This document shows, one piece after another, positions 1 to 8,640 of a stretch of 64,000 bases of DNA. Position numbers and translations under genes: made by a program. This DNA is from an uncultured Moraxella sp. (lineage in GTDB: Bacteria > Pseudomonadota > Gammaproteobacteria > Pseudomonadales > Moraxellaceae). The stretch's first letter is position 1. Every line of letters begins with the position of its first letter. The stretch is taken from the NCBI GenBank assembly GCA_943908425.1, contig CALTTC010000001.1, positions 116,935-180,934 on the forward strand. The letters are read 5' to 3'. The notes beneath the pieces are model-generated. The model saw only the letters and a program-made list of their open reading frames with translations. It had not been told where the DNA came from and did not search any database.

Positions 1-237
1 GACAAAATGAGCCACAAAACTACAGGCAGGAATTACCTTTTTGTGCTTATCTTTGGCGGTGTCTAAAGCGTATTTGACAAGGCGTGAACCAATGCCTTGC
101 CCGCCAAGGGGACTTGGTACAATGGTATGGTCAAATAGCCAACGCTCATCATCTAGCACTTGATAAGTCAAAAAAGCGGTATGCCCATCAAGCGTTAAAT
201 TAAAGCGCTTGCCTTGCTCGTCGTGGATAATGCTCAT
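1..237 (-). CDS. GNAT-type N-acetyltransferase, C-terminus cut by window edge
   Basis: The minus strand from the ATG at 237 encodes 79 residues and runs off the left edge. The protein starts MSIIHDEQGKRF, has a beta-hairpin-like segment (ERWLFDHTIVP), then the acetyl-CoA-binding-loop-like LGGQGIGSRLV and the ending VIPACSFVAHF. That pattern (glycine loop, then a P-x-C-S-F-V strand) is typical of the small COG2388-type GNAT acetyltransferases of about 90-100 residues, so only the last 10-20 residues are probably missing. The substrate is unknown. It is divergent from dapA. Confidence 0.75.
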   Translation of the reverse strand, partial: MSIIHDEQGKRFNLTLDGHTAFLTYQVLDDERWLFDHTIVPSPLGGQGIGSRLVKYALDTAKDKHKKVIPACSFVAHFV

Positions 238-410
238 GATGTGTCCTTTTAAGGGTGTATGGAAGAATAATGGCTATTTTAGCAGTTTGCTAGCAGTTTG
301 CCAAAAAAACTAACGATGGCATTTTGGCTTACGAAATTTTGTCCGCCAAAGCACGCACACCACCCAAAAATTATGATAAACTAGCCTTTATTTTGTTTGG
401 ACGGTTGGTC

Positions 411-1313
411 ATGTCAGATTTTGACGAAATTAAAAGTCGCCTACGCGGGTCTATGACGGCGTTAGTTACGCCCATGCACGCCGATGGACGGGTGGATTTT
501 GCAAGCCTTGAGGCACTCATTGAATGGCAGATTCAGGAGGGCACGCACGCCATTGTGGCGGCAGGGACGACAGGCGAGGCGGCGACCTTATCAATGGCAG
601 AACACGCCAAAGTGATTGAATTTGCCGTAAAAACAGTGGCAGGGCGTATCCCAGTGATTGCAGGGACAGGGGCGAATAGTACCGCTGAGGCGATTGAGCT
701 TACCACGTATGCCAAAAATGCCGGCGCTGATGCGGCGCTGCTTGTCGTGCCTTATTATAATAAACCCACTCAAGAGGGAATGTATCAGCATTATAAGATG
801 GTGGCAAGTAGTGTCGCTATCCCCCAAATTTTGTATAACGTGCCTGGTCGCACGGTCGTGGATATGCAAGAGGATACCGTCAATCGCTTGGCAGATATTG
901 CCAACATTGTGGCGATTAAAGATGCGACAGGCAATCTTGTGCGTGGTGAGGCACTGATTAAACGGGTGAGCGACCGTTTGGTGGTGCTATCAGGCGATGA
1001 CCCAACCGCATTAGAGCTTGTGCGACTTGGGGCAAAGGGCAATATTTCGGTCACATCTAATATTGCCCCACAGGCGATGAGTCAAATGTTTGAACTGGCA
1101 TTGGCAGGCAACTTTGATGAGGCGTTACTCATCAATGAAGGCGTGGCACATTTACATAAAGATTTGTTTGTGGAATCATCACCACAACCCGTCAAATATG
1201 CCTTGCAGAAGATGGGCAAGATTGAGGTAGGCATTCGCTTGCCACTTGTGTGGCTGTCGCACACAAGCCAACAAACGCTTGATGATAGCTTACGCCGTGC
1301 GAATTTATTATAA
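411..1313 (+). CDS. dapA: 4-hydroxy-tetrahydrodipicolinate synthase
   Basis: DapA condenses pyruvate with aspartate semialdehyde, the first committed step of lysine and meso-diaminopimelate synthesis in the cytoplasm. Family motifs are all present: GTTGEAATL near the N-terminus, VVPYYNKPTQ with the proton-relay Tyr, LYNVPGRT, and the Schiff-base Lys in IVAIKDATG. An upstream TTG would add 29 residues unlike the family, so the ATG at 411 (MSDFDEIKSRLRGSM) is preferred; it gives 300 residues, close to the usual 290-300. It is followed by a short lipoprotein gene and purC, the dapA-bamC-purC order known from enterobacteria. Confidence 0.95.
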   Translation: MSDFDEIKSRLRGSMTALVTPMHADGRVDFASLEALIEWQIQEGTHAIVAAGTTGEAATLSMAEHAKVIEFAVKTVAGRIPVIAGTGANSTAEAIELTTYAKNAGADAALLVVPYYNKPTQEGMYQHYKMVASSVAIPQILYNVPGRTVVDMQEDTVNRLADIANIVAIKDATGNLVRGEALIKRVSDRLVVLSGDDPTALELVRLGAKGNISVTSNIAPQAMSQMFELALAGNFDEALLINEGVAHLHKDLFVESSPQPVKYALQKMGKIEVGIRLPLVWLSHTSQQTLDDSLRRANLL

Positions 1314-1502
1314 TCAAATTATTATGGGTATTGTTAATTAGAAATATATTTTTAAACATATATTTAAATAATTTTTTGAAAACACCATACTTTTTCAAGC
1401 ATTTAATAAACTGTGGGGAAAAACACGAAATCTCAAAAAGTATTTTGATTTAACAATGCCTTATTATGGTCAAGACTTATGGTCAATGATAGTGAGAAAT
1501 CT

Positions 1503-1802
1503 ATGTCAAAAAAATTAACCACCCTAATGGCAATGGGGATAGCACTTACCATGCTTGCAGGCTGTGCCCCAACAAAAGCTTTGCTGGCTAAGTGGGACAA
1601 TGGCAGTTTAGATTACCAAACCGCCCGCCAACTACCACCGATAAAGCTACCTGTAGATCAATCTGCTGCCCCATTTGTGCCACTGTATGCCGTGCCACAA
1701 GTGAGTACCGCCCCCGCATTACAAACAGGCAAGCGTTATGAATTACCTATGCCACCACAGACGGTGCCAACTCATACGCAAGCCGTGGCAACTGCACAAT
1801 AA
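1503..1802 (+). CDS. Short BamC-like outer-membrane lipoprotein
   Basis: The ATG at 1503 gives about 99 residues. It begins with a lipoprotein signal (MSKKLTTLMAMGIALTMLAG-C, lipobox LAGC), so the mature protein should start with a lipidated Cys. The rest is proline-rich and lacks folded-domain features; LPPIKLPVD and the following PLYAVP recall the unstructured N-terminal stretch of BamC that lies along BamD. It occupies the bamC position between dapA and purC. I infer a reduced BamC that keeps the anchor and BamD-binding strand but lacks the two helix-grip domains of the roughly 340-residue E. coli protein. Homology is weak and rests mostly on synteny. Confidence 0.6.
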   Translation: MSKKLTTLMAMGIALTMLAGCAPTKALLAKWDNGSLDYQTARQLPPIKLPVDQSAAPFVPLYAVPQVSTAPALQTGKRYELPMPPQTVPTHTQAVATAQ

Positions 1803-1838
1803 TATTAATATAAAATTTAATTGTTACAAGGATATCCA

Positions 1839-2558
1839 ATGACAGTACAAAAACAAGCCCTGATTTATGAAGGCAAAGCCAAATCGGTCTATGCCACCGA
1901 CAATCCTGATTATCTGATTTTGCATTTTCGTGATGATGCATCAGCGTTTAATGGTGAGCGTGTGGAGAGTCTGGCGCGCAAAGGGCGGGTCAATAACCGC
2001 TTTAATAGCTTTATTATGCAAAAGCTAAAAGAAGCGGGCATTAAAACTCATCTAGAACAAGAACTGTCGGCAGATGAGGTGCTTGTCAAAAAACTGACGA
2101 TGATTCCTGTAGAATGTGTGATTCGTAACTTTGCTGCAGGGGGATTAGCGAAACGTCTAGGCTTAGAGGAGGGCTTGCCACTGATGCCCCCCACCTATGA
2201 GCTGTTTTATAAAGACGATAAGCTTGGCGACCCTATGCTGAGTGAGTCCACCGCCATTGCCTTAGGCTATGCCACAAGTGATGAGCTAAATAAAATGCGT
2301 GAATTGACCCATAAGATTAACGATGTGCTAAAAAAATTGTTTGATGCCGGCGATCTGATTTTAGTGGATTTTAAATTGGAATTTGGTTTATTTAACGGTG
2401 AGATTGTACTCGGTGATGAGTTCTCTCCTGATGGCTGTCGTCTATGGGATAAGGCAACCAAGAAAAAGCTAGATAAAGACCGTTTTCGTCAAGGCTTGGG
2501 CGACGTGGTAGAAGGTTATGAAGAGGTGGCACGTCGCATTGGTGTGCCTTTAGCGTAA
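1839..2558 (+). CDS. purC: Phosphoribosylaminoimidazole-succinocarboxamide synthase (SAICAR synthetase)
   Basis: PurC joins CAIR to aspartate with ATP in de novo purine synthesis. The start at 1839 (MTVQKQ) follows an AAGGA site seven bases upstream and gives 239 residues, the usual size of the bacterial enzyme. Visible motifs are YEGKAKSVY (nucleotide-binding hairpin), FRDDASAFNGE, the core ECVIRNFAAGGLAKR, and VDFKLEFG followed by DEFSPDGCRLWD, which carries the metal and substrate-binding acids. It ends just before a rho-independent terminator. Confidence 0.97.
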   Translation: MTVQKQALIYEGKAKSVYATDNPDYLILHFRDDASAFNGERVESLARKGRVNNRFNSFIMQKLKEAGIKTHLEQELSADEVLVKKLTMIPVECVIRNFAAGGLAKRLGLEEGLPLMPPTYELFYKDDKLGDPMLSESTAIALGYATSDELNKMRELTHKINDVLKKLFDAGDLILVDFKLEFGLFNGEIVLGDEFSPDGCRLWDKATKKKLDKDRFRQGLGDVVEGYEEVARRIGVPLA

Positions 2559-2572
2559 GAATTAGCCAACAA

Positions 2573-2601
2573 AAGCCTAAGGCAACTTGGGCTTTTTTTA
2601 T
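2573..2601 (+). terminator. Rho-independent terminator after purC
   Basis: A stem (AAGCCTAAG against CTTGGGCTT, one G-T wobble) with a four-base loop is followed by a run of T residues, a few bases after the purC stop codon. Confidence 0.8.
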
Positions 2602-2671
2602 TGCGCGCTGTTTGTTTAACACTTGACTAAAAGGTGTTAAATGAAGAGGTATTGATAAGTAAGGAGCGATG

Positions 2672-3004
2672 ATGGATTTTAAAATTTATAAAATGGTCAC
2701 TTATATTCCAGAGACAAGCCTTGAGACTGTTAAAAATGCCATGTTTGAGGCAGGGGCAGGTCATTTTGGCAACTACAGTCATTGTAGCTGGCAAACCCTT
2801 GGCAAGGGGCAGTTTCGCCCACTAGAGGGAGCAAATCCAGCCATCGGCGAGATTGGCGAGACGGTCAGCGTGGCTGAATGGAAAGTTGAGATGATTGTAC
2901 CAGAGAACCGTCTGTGCGACGTGGTGAAAGTGTATAAAAAAGCACACCCTTATGAAGTGCCTGCGTATGAGGTTTACCAGACAGTTAATGTAGAAGATTG
3001 TTGA
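2672..3004 (+). CDS. NIF3/YqfO-like small protein (COG3323 type)
   Basis: About 110 residues. The sequence (YKMVTYIPETSLETVKNAMF, AGAGHFGNYSHCSW, FRPLEGANPAIGE, then VPENRLCDVVKVYKKAHPYE) matches the CutA-like ferredoxin-fold domain that stands alone in COG3323 proteins and is inserted in YqfO/NIF3 proteins. The biochemical role is unknown. Two ATGs lie in tandem at 2669 and 2672; the AAGGAG site spaces better for the second. It is monocistronic and converges on msrAB. Confidence 0.8.
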   Translation: MDFKIYKMVTYIPETSLETVKNAMFEAGAGHFGNYSHCSWQTLGKGQFRPLEGANPAIGEIGETVSVAEWKVEMIVPENRLCDVVKVYKKAHPYEVPAYEVYQTVNVEDC

Positions 3005-3061
3005 TGTGTAGAAGATTGTTGATGATGGATTAAATGTTATGATGTGCGGGTTTTGCCAAAT

Positions 3062-3143
3062 CATCACCAAACAGTTGCTATTTTGGTGATGGACAGTTTG
3101 CTGATTTGATGGTCAGGCTATCTATCACGATTTGATAGATAGC
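3062..3143. terminator. Two hairpins between convergent genes
   Basis: Two perfect hairpins lie back to back between the NIF3-like gene and msrAB: CATCACCAAA with TTTGGTGATG (3062-3091), and GCTATCTATCA with TGATAGATAGC (3117-3143, five-base loop). They probably end transcription from both sides, although the T-tracts are weak. Confidence 0.6.
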
Positions 3144-3165
3144 ATTACTTTTAATGATCAATCGC

Positions 3166-4830
3166 CTACTTAACAAGCGGTACTAACGCCCCATAACCTG
3201 ATGCAGGCATACTGTCCACAGGAATGAACTTTAATGAATCGCCATTGATACAGTAGCGTAATCCGCCCTTATCTTTTGGTCCATCATTAAAAACGTGTCC
3301 CAAATGCGAATCTGCCACACGAGAACGCACTTCGGTGCGTACCATATTATAGCTGTTGTCAGGCAAGGTTTTGATAACGCTTTGGTCAATCGGCTGGGTG
3401 AAGCTTGGCCAGCCACAGCCTGATTGGTATTTGTGCGTGGATAAAAATAATGGCTCACCGCTCACAATATCAACATACAAGCCCTTATCAAACAAATGGT
3501 CATAAGCGTGGCTAAAGGCACGTTCGGTATCGCCTTTTTGGGTGATGTTATATTGGGCATCGCTTAGGCGGGTGCTTAAGTCTTGATTGTAATTTTGGTA
3601 GCGATTTGGGTCTAAAGCTTCGCTTATGGTGTCCGCTTGGGGCAAAGGCTTAATCACAGGGATTTTTTTGTTGGCAAGTGAAACATCAATATGGCAGTAG
3701 CCATTGGGATTTTTGGTTAGGTAATCTTGATGATAGCTTTCTGCTTCATAAAAGTTGGCTAAGGGCAGATTTTCTACCACAATCGGTTTTTTGTATTTGT
3801 CTTTGATGTCGTTTAAGGCTTGTTCAATGATTGCTTTGTCGTGGGCATCGGTATAATAAACGCCTGTGCGATATTGCACGCCTTTGTCGTTGCCTTGTTT
3901 GTTTAGGCTGGTTGGGTCAATCACACGCAAATAATACGCCAAAATGGTTTGTAAATTGGTTTTGTCGCTATCAAAAACCACTTTAACAGTTTCGCTATGA
4001 CCTGAGCCTTGAATGACATCTTCATAGCTTGGGTTGTCGGTTGTGCCGTTGGCATAGCCTGAGATGGCATCTACCACACCGTCCACTCGCTCCATATAGG
4101 CTTCAAGCCCCCAAAAACAGCCCCCTGCCAAATAAATGGTGTGCGTGTTGATGGGTGTTTTGCCGTCTGCTTGATAATAAATGCCGTCTTTGTCTTTTTT
4201 GGGCATAAGCTTGTCATCGCTTGCTTTATTTTTGCTATTTAGGGCTTTTAACTGGCTAAAATCACTACCTGCATTGTCCACTAAGGCTTTGATTTGTTCG
4301 TGGGTTAAATCGCCTTTGACAAGCGTTATCAAATTGCCTGCCTTATCCAAAATGGCAAAACTTGGGTATACTTGTACACCAAATTGTTTAATAAGCTCAC
4401 CACTGTCATCGGTAAGTACCGCCAAATTAGGGTAATCGCTGGCAATCGCCCCATACCAATCGGCAAATTCGCCGTGTGGTTTTTCGTTTAGATGACCTGG
4501 GCTTACCACGCTGACAATATTCATATCGGGATAAGAATGAACCCAGTCATTGGTTGGGGCAAGTCCTGCCAAGCACAAAGGACACCAGCTTGCCCAAAAT
4601 TTGACCACGGTTGGTTTATTGGGGTCTAGTATGGGGTCAGTTAAGGCAGGGTTGATTTGTGGCAGTGCATTAAGCTTGGCAAGCGTGTTGCTTGGTAATG
4701 ATTGGGTGTCCGTGGCTTTTTCGTGTGTGCTAAGTTCATTGGCATTCATTTTTTGACAGCCTATAAAAGTGGCAACGGTAAGCACAGCAAAAGCCGTTAC
4801 TGTTAAAAAATTTTTGAATTGACGTTGCAT
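3166..4830 (-). CDS. msrAB: Lipoprotein thioredoxin-MsrA-MsrB fusion (PilB type methionine sulfoxide reductase)
   Basis: Three repair modules are fused in 554 residues. A lipoprotein-like signal (LTVATFIGC) is followed by a TlpA/thioredoxin domain with WASWCPLCLAGL (CxxC at about residue 80), an MsrA domain with the catalytic Cys in GGCFWGLEAYM, and an MsrB domain with CGWPSF and RYCINGDSLKFIP holding the catalytic Cys. The architecture and length match the envelope-bound PilB/MsrAB of Neisseria, which repairs both stereoisomers of methionine sulfoxide outside the cytoplasm, with its own N-terminal domain supplying electrons. The lipobox-like Cys suggests membrane anchoring here. Confidence 0.95.
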   Translation of the reverse strand: MQRQFKNFLTVTAFAVLTVATFIGCQKMNANELSTHEKATDTQSLPSNTLAKLNALPQINPALTDPILDPNKPTVVKFWASWCPLCLAGLAPTNDWVHSYPDMNIVSVVSPGHLNEKPHGEFADWYGAIASDYPNLAVLTDDSGELIKQFGVQVYPSFAILDKAGNLITLVKGDLTHEQIKALVDNAGSDFSQLKALNSKNKASDDKLMPKKDKDGIYYQADGKTPINTHTIYLAGGCFWGLEAYMERVDGVVDAISGYANGTTDNPSYEDVIQGSGHSETVKVVFDSDKTNLQTILAYYLRVIDPTSLNKQGNDKGVQYRTGVYYTDAHDKAIIEQALNDIKDKYKKPIVVENLPLANFYEAESYHQDYLTKNPNGYCHIDVSLANKKIPVIKPLPQADTISEALDPNRYQNYNQDLSTRLSDAQYNITQKGDTERAFSHAYDHLFDKGLYVDIVSGEPLFLSTHKYQSGCGWPSFTQPIDQSVIKTLPDNSYNMVRTEVRSRVADSHLGHVFNDGPKDKGGLRYCINGDSLKFIPVDSMPASGYGALVPLVK

Positions 4831-5138
4831 TCTACCCCACCATAAATTGTAACTACTTAATTTAACTATTATAACTTAATGATAACAATAATCGTAAAAA
4901 TAAGCGTTTGTTAAATGCAATAATAAATACTGGTCAATGTAATTATGATAAGCTTTTAGGCTATAATGACCATAAGAAATACAGTTTAATTTTGCGATAG
5001 ATTAAGGCAGTATTTTTTAAAAATTACTGGCTTGTTGATTGCCTATTTGCTTATTGTGGATATTACAGACAGTAGTTTAAGCCCAAAAAATTTGGACTTT
5101 TGTTGCTTATTGTTAGCAATTTAACGCAAAGGAAAAAA
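4831..5138. other. Intergenic region with no gene seen
   Basis: About 310 bases, AT-rich, between the divergent starts of msrAB and the membrane-protein pair. It must hold promoters for both, but I cannot assign clear -35/-10 pairs and see no conserved RNA. Confidence 0.5.
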
Positions 5139-5633
5139 ATGACGAAGTATCCAACCAAAAAAGTAATCATAGGCTATACCTTGCTTGGTGGTTTGGTGGG
5201 CAGTGTGATTTTTGTTATTAGTGCCCAAATAATGATATTTAAAGATGATGGCTTATTTTCGTTTAGCGAAGTTTATAGTTATGTTTATAGTTATATCGTT
5301 CTTGGGGTAATGATGGGCACAATCCCCGCTTTAATAACGGGTATGGTGCTTGCTTTAACCAAAACCTATTTAAGTAATATCAAAGATGGGATTAAATGCT
5401 TGGTGGTGGGATTTTTGGTTACGTTTTTTTGTTATTTTGTACTAATAGCGGTGATTGTTTGGGATATTAATGACGTAATGCTAATTGTTAAAGAGCCATT
5501 TTTTATTGCTCTTTTGATTATTGGTGGGGTGTCATCGCTGATTTTGGCAGTTTTGTTATTGCCTAAACAAGAAAAAATAAAGCAAACAATTTTATCATTA
5601 CCCCAAGAAAAGCAAGGAGAAAACAATGAATAA
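5139..5633 (+). CDS. Small polytopic membrane protein, first of a tandem pair
   Basis: About 164 residues from the ATG at 5139, which has an AAAGGA site; an upstream in-frame TTG is less likely. The protein starts MTKYPTKKVIIGYTLLGG and contains four hydrophobic segments, the last ending VSSLILAVLLLPKQEK before a charged tail. It is clearly paralogous to the next gene: both share the KYPT-K-VI-GYTLLGG start, a central IPA-xx-G segment and the GGVSS-ILA-LLLPK ending. The two overlap by eight bases and should be co-translated. Function unknown. Confidence 0.75.
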   Translation: MTKYPTKKVIIGYTLLGGLVGSVIFVISAQIMIFKDDGLFSFSEVYSYVYSYIVLGVMMGTIPALITGMVLALTKTYLSNIKDGIKCLVVGFLVTFFCYFVLIAVIVWDINDVMLIVKEPFFIALLIIGGVSSLILAVLLLPKQEKIKQTILSLPQEKQGENNE

Positions 5634-6048
5634 ATACCCAACAGCAAAAGTAATATTGGGTTATACCTTGCTTGGTGGTTTTATGGGAGGGTTGTTGTTT
5701 GTCGTGATGGCATTGATATCATCAGCAATAGGTAATTTGTTGTTAGGTGGTTTTTCATTCAATGAGTTAGTAGTAAAGGGTCTTGTCTTTTTTATAATTA
5801 TTGCGGTGATAATGGGTGCTATTCCTGCTTTTTTGGCAGGGCTTATTATTAGCTTATTTAAGATACGTTTATATGGTTTTAAAGAGGTAATCAAGTGCTT
5901 TTTTGTTGGTTTTTTGACAAGCTCGGTATTTTTTATGTGGCTTGGTGATTATATGTCCATAATTGTGTATGGAATAATTGGCGGGGTGTCATCGGTTATT
6001 TTGGCGTTTTTGTTATTGCCCAAACGCCTTGAGAAAAAAGGCGAATAA
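5626..6048 (+). CDS. Small polytopic membrane protein, second of a tandem pair
   Basis: 140 residues, four predicted membrane segments, overlapping the stop of its paralogue and preceded by AAGGAG. It begins MNKYPTAKVILGYTLLGG and ends with a GGVSSVILAFLLLPKR helix. It is shorter than its twin mainly because the charged C-terminal tail is missing. The duplication keeps the ends and lets the middle diverge. No catalytic motif is visible; immunity-type or transport accessory roles are possible but unsupported. Confidence 0.75.
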   Translation: MNKYPTAKVILGYTLLGGFMGGLLFVVMALISSAIGNLLLGGFSFNELVVKGLVFFIIIAVIMGAIPAFLAGLIISLFKIRLYGFKEVIKCFFVGFLTSSVFFMWLGDYMSIIVYGIIGGVSSVILAFLLLPKRLEKKGE

Positions 6049-6081
6049 TGTAATAATAACGATTTTTGATTTAGGATTTTT

Positions 6082-7743
6082 ATGGCTCAATACATTTACA
6101 CCATGAACAAGGTGTCAAAAATTGTTCCCCCTAAGCGTGAAATTTTAAAGGACATTAGCTTGTCGTTTTTTCCAGGGGCAAAAATTGGTGTGCTGGGGCT
6201 AAATGGGGCGGGTAAATCTACGCTATTGAAGATTATGGCGGGGGTGGATAGCGATTTTAATGGCGAAGCTCGGGCGGCGACTGGTACAAAGATTGGTTAT
6301 CTTGCTCAAGAACCCCAGCTTGACCCCAATAAGGACGTGCGTGGTAATGTGGAAGATGGCGTGCGTGAGGCGTTGGACGCTTTGGAGCGGTTAAATCAAA
6401 TTTATGCTGAGTATGCCGAGCCTGATGCCGATTTTGATAAGTTGGCAGAAGAGCAGGGCAAGATGGAGAATATCATCACTGCTTGGGACGCTCATAATTT
6501 AAATACGCAGTTAGAGAAGGCCGCCGATGCTTTGCGTTTGCCTGCTTGGGATGCTGATGTGTCTAAGCTGTCTGGTGGTGAAAAACGCCGTGTTGCTTTG
6601 TGCCGTCTTTTGTTGTCTAAGCCTGATATGTTGTTGCTTGATGAGCCAACCAACCATTTGGACGCCGAGAGTGTGGCGTGGCTTGAGCGGTTTTTAAAGG
6701 ATTATAGCGGTACGATTGTGGCAATTACCCACGACCGTTATTTTTTGGATAATGTGGCAGAGTGGATTTTGGAGCTTGACCGTGGTTATGGTTATCCCTA
6801 TCAAGGCAATTATACCGAGTGGCTTGAGCAAAAAAATAAACGTCTAGAGCAAGAACAAAAGCAAGAAGAGGCGTTTGCCAAGGCGTTAAAACAAGAGCTT
6901 GAATGGGTACGCAAAAATCAAAAAGGACAGCAGGCCAAATCCAAGTCTCGTTTGCAACGCTTTGAGGAGTTGAATTCAAAAGAGTTTCAGCAAAGAAATG
7001 AGACGGCAGAGATTTATATTCCACCAGGACCACGTCTTGGTAATAAGGTGATCGAGGTCAATAATATTAGTAAATCGTTTGGCGACCGTTTGCTTTATGA
7101 AAATTTGTCGTTTACTGTGCCACCGATGGCGATTGTGGGCATTATTGGCCCTAATGGGGCAGGCAAAACCACCCTGTTTAATATGATTACAGGCAAAGAT
7201 ACGCCAGATACCGGCACGGTAGACGTGGGCGAGTCGGTCAAAGTTGCCTATGTGGGGCAGGTGCGTGATGAGCTTGACGACAATAAAACCGTGTGGGAAG
7301 AAGTGTCAGATGGTCTAGATATGATTACAGTAGGGGATTACACCACGCCAAGCCGAGCTTATATTGGGCGTTTTAATTTTAAAGGACAAGACCAACAAAA
7401 ACGTGTGGGCAGTCTATCAGGGGGTGAGCGTAACCGCTTGCAACTTGCCAAAACCTTAAAGCAAGGGGCGAATGTGCTACTGCTTGATGAGCCGTCCAAT
7501 GACCTTGATGTGGAAACTTTGCGTGCCTTAGAAGAAGCGGTGGAAGTGTTCCCTGGGACGGTGATGGTGGTGAGCCACGACCGCTGGTTTTTGGACAGAA
7601 TTGCCACGCATATTTTGGCATTTGAAGATGAAGGTCCTGTGTGGTTTGATGGTAATTATTCAGAATACGAAGCCTACCGCAAAAAACAGCTGGGGGCAGA
7701 TGCCGAGCCTAAGCGTATGAAGTATAAGAAGATTGGGGGGTAA
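6082..7743 (+). CDS. ettA: Energy-dependent translational throttle protein EttA (ABC-F ATPase)
   Basis: 553 residues, the standard EttA length. It has two ABC ATPase domains: the first with GLNGAGKSTL and LSGGEKRRVAL, the second with GPNGAGKTTLF and LSGGERNRLQLA, joined by the charged P-site tRNA interaction linker (KNKRLEQEQKQEEAFAKAL) and with the arm insertion in domain 1 (around residues 95-140). EttA binds the ribosomal E site and gates the first peptide bond according to the ATP/ADP ratio. There is no membrane domain, as expected for ABC-F proteins. Confidence 0.97.
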   Translation: MAQYIYTMNKVSKIVPPKREILKDISLSFFPGAKIGVLGLNGAGKSTLLKIMAGVDSDFNGEARAATGTKIGYLAQEPQLDPNKDVRGNVEDGVREALDALERLNQIYAEYAEPDADFDKLAEEQGKMENIITAWDAHNLNTQLEKAADALRLPAWDADVSKLSGGEKRRVALCRLLLSKPDMLLLDEPTNHLDAESVAWLERFLKDYSGTIVAITHDRYFLDNVAEWILELDRGYGYPYQGNYTEWLEQKNKRLEQEQKQEEAFAKALKQELEWVRKNQKGQQAKSKSRLQRFEELNSKEFQQRNETAEIYIPPGPRLGNKVIEVNNISKSFGDRLLYENLSFTVPPMAIVGIIGPNGAGKTTLFNMITGKDTPDTGTVDVGESVKVAYVGQVRDELDDNKTVWEEVSDGLDMITVGDYTTPSRAYIGRFNFKGQDQQKRVGSLSGGERNRLQLAKTLKQGANVLLLDEPSNDLDVETLRALEEAVEVFPGTVMVVSHDRWFLDRIATHILAFEDEGPVWFDGNYSEYEAYRKKQLGADAEPKRMKYKKIGG

Positions 7744-7844
7744 TAATATTTACCCGTTCTAAACATTATCCGCTCTAAATCTTGTTATCAATTAAGAGTT
7801 ATTAAACAAGGTTTAGGCGGATATTTGATTAAAGGATTATGATA

Positions 7845-8252
7845 ATGGATTTGAATCTTAAACCAGGTATGTGTTTGACCAATCAAGAGTTGATGGATAT
7901 GTTTGGCGTTGCTAATTCTGGCGGTATGCGCCGAAGCCTAAAAAACGACGTATTGTTGCTTATTCATAATACCATCAATTCAATCTACGAGGACCGCTGG
8001 AAAAATGGGGTTCTTTATTATACCGGAATGGGTTTGATTGGCAATCAGGATATTAATTTTTCTCAAAATAAGACTTTGGCAAATGCCCATATCAATGGCA
8101 TTCAAGTACTGTTGTTTGAGATGAATAAGAAAAACCGTTATGAGTACGTAGCAGAAGTTGAATTAATTGACGAGCCTTTTTACGAAAGTCAAAGAGATGA
8201 TAAAAATAACGTGCGTCAAGTTATTATTTTTCCTTTGGGTATCAAAAAATAA
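7845..8252 (+). CDS. Solo SRA-like modified-DNA reader domain (ScoMcrA-SRA type)
   Basis: About 135 residues. The ATG at 7845 is preferred over 7839 because it is eight bases from AAAGGA. The pattern (MRRSLKNDVLLLIHN, YEDRW-KNGVLYYTGMG, GNQDINFSQNKTL, then VLLFEMNKKNRYEYV) is what I know from the N-terminal SRA-like domain of ScoMcrA-type HNH restriction proteins, which reads modified DNA. No HNH motif follows, so here the domain stands alone or is a remnant. Its place directly upstream of the phosphorothioation genes suggests a reader or regulator linked to that modification; this is inference. Confidence 0.65.
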   Translation: MDLNLKPGMCLTNQELMDMFGVANSGGMRRSLKNDVLLLIHNTINSIYEDRWKNGVLYYTGMGLIGNQDINFSQNKTLANAHINGIQVLLFEMNKKNRYEYVAEVELIDEPFYESQRDDKNNVRQVIIFPLGIKK

Positions 8253-8573
8253 GGGTGTGTTGGTAATTGCTTGATAAAAAGCATACCTGATATACTTTTT
8301 AAGTGGTGAGTAATGAGTGTTTTATTTATTTAGGTTTTGGATACCGATTGTTCTTGAGTCCTTATCTTGCTTTTTGTACTATAGACGTAGTCCAGCGGTG
8401 TTTTTGTTAGCGTACTGGCGTTGCTATTTTTATTTAGCTTGCCTTTTTTAAATACCTTTAGGTGGTTTGATGTGTCTTTTGAGGTGGTGCCTTGGCAAGG
8501 ATATTGCGTGCGAGCATTTGACAAGATGGTAAAAATCACTCATAATGCCCCATTTATAATCAGTCTGTAGCGA
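8253..8573. other. Gene-free stretch upstream of dndC
   Basis: About 320 bases without a supportable gene. A TATAAT sequence at 8555-8560 sits 13 bases before the ATG at 8574 and could be the -10 box of the dndC promoter, giving a very short leader. No good -35 is seen. The stretch could also be debris of a lost nuclease domain, but no motif supports that. Confidence 0.45.
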
Positions 8574-8580
8574 TGTCTAT

Positions 8581-8588
8581 CCCCCCCC
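8581..8588 (+). repeat. Poly-C tract at the 5' end of dndC, probable phase-variation switch
   Basis: Eight consecutive C residues follow the ATG at 8574 (ATG TCT ATC CCC...). With eight C the frame from 8574 stops after eight codons. With nine C it reads MSIPPPQILTHNLDIDFD and enters dndC in frame. The residues between the tract and the internal ATG at 8641 (DIDFDAIKDEMAEEYLDD) look like a genuine DndC N-terminus. Slipped-strand change of the tract would switch full-length DndC on or off. An under-called homopolymer in the assembly is the main alternative. Confidence 0.7.
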
Positions 8589-8640
8589 GCAAATCTTAAC
8601 GCATAATCTTGATATAGACTTTGATGCCATCAAAGACGAG

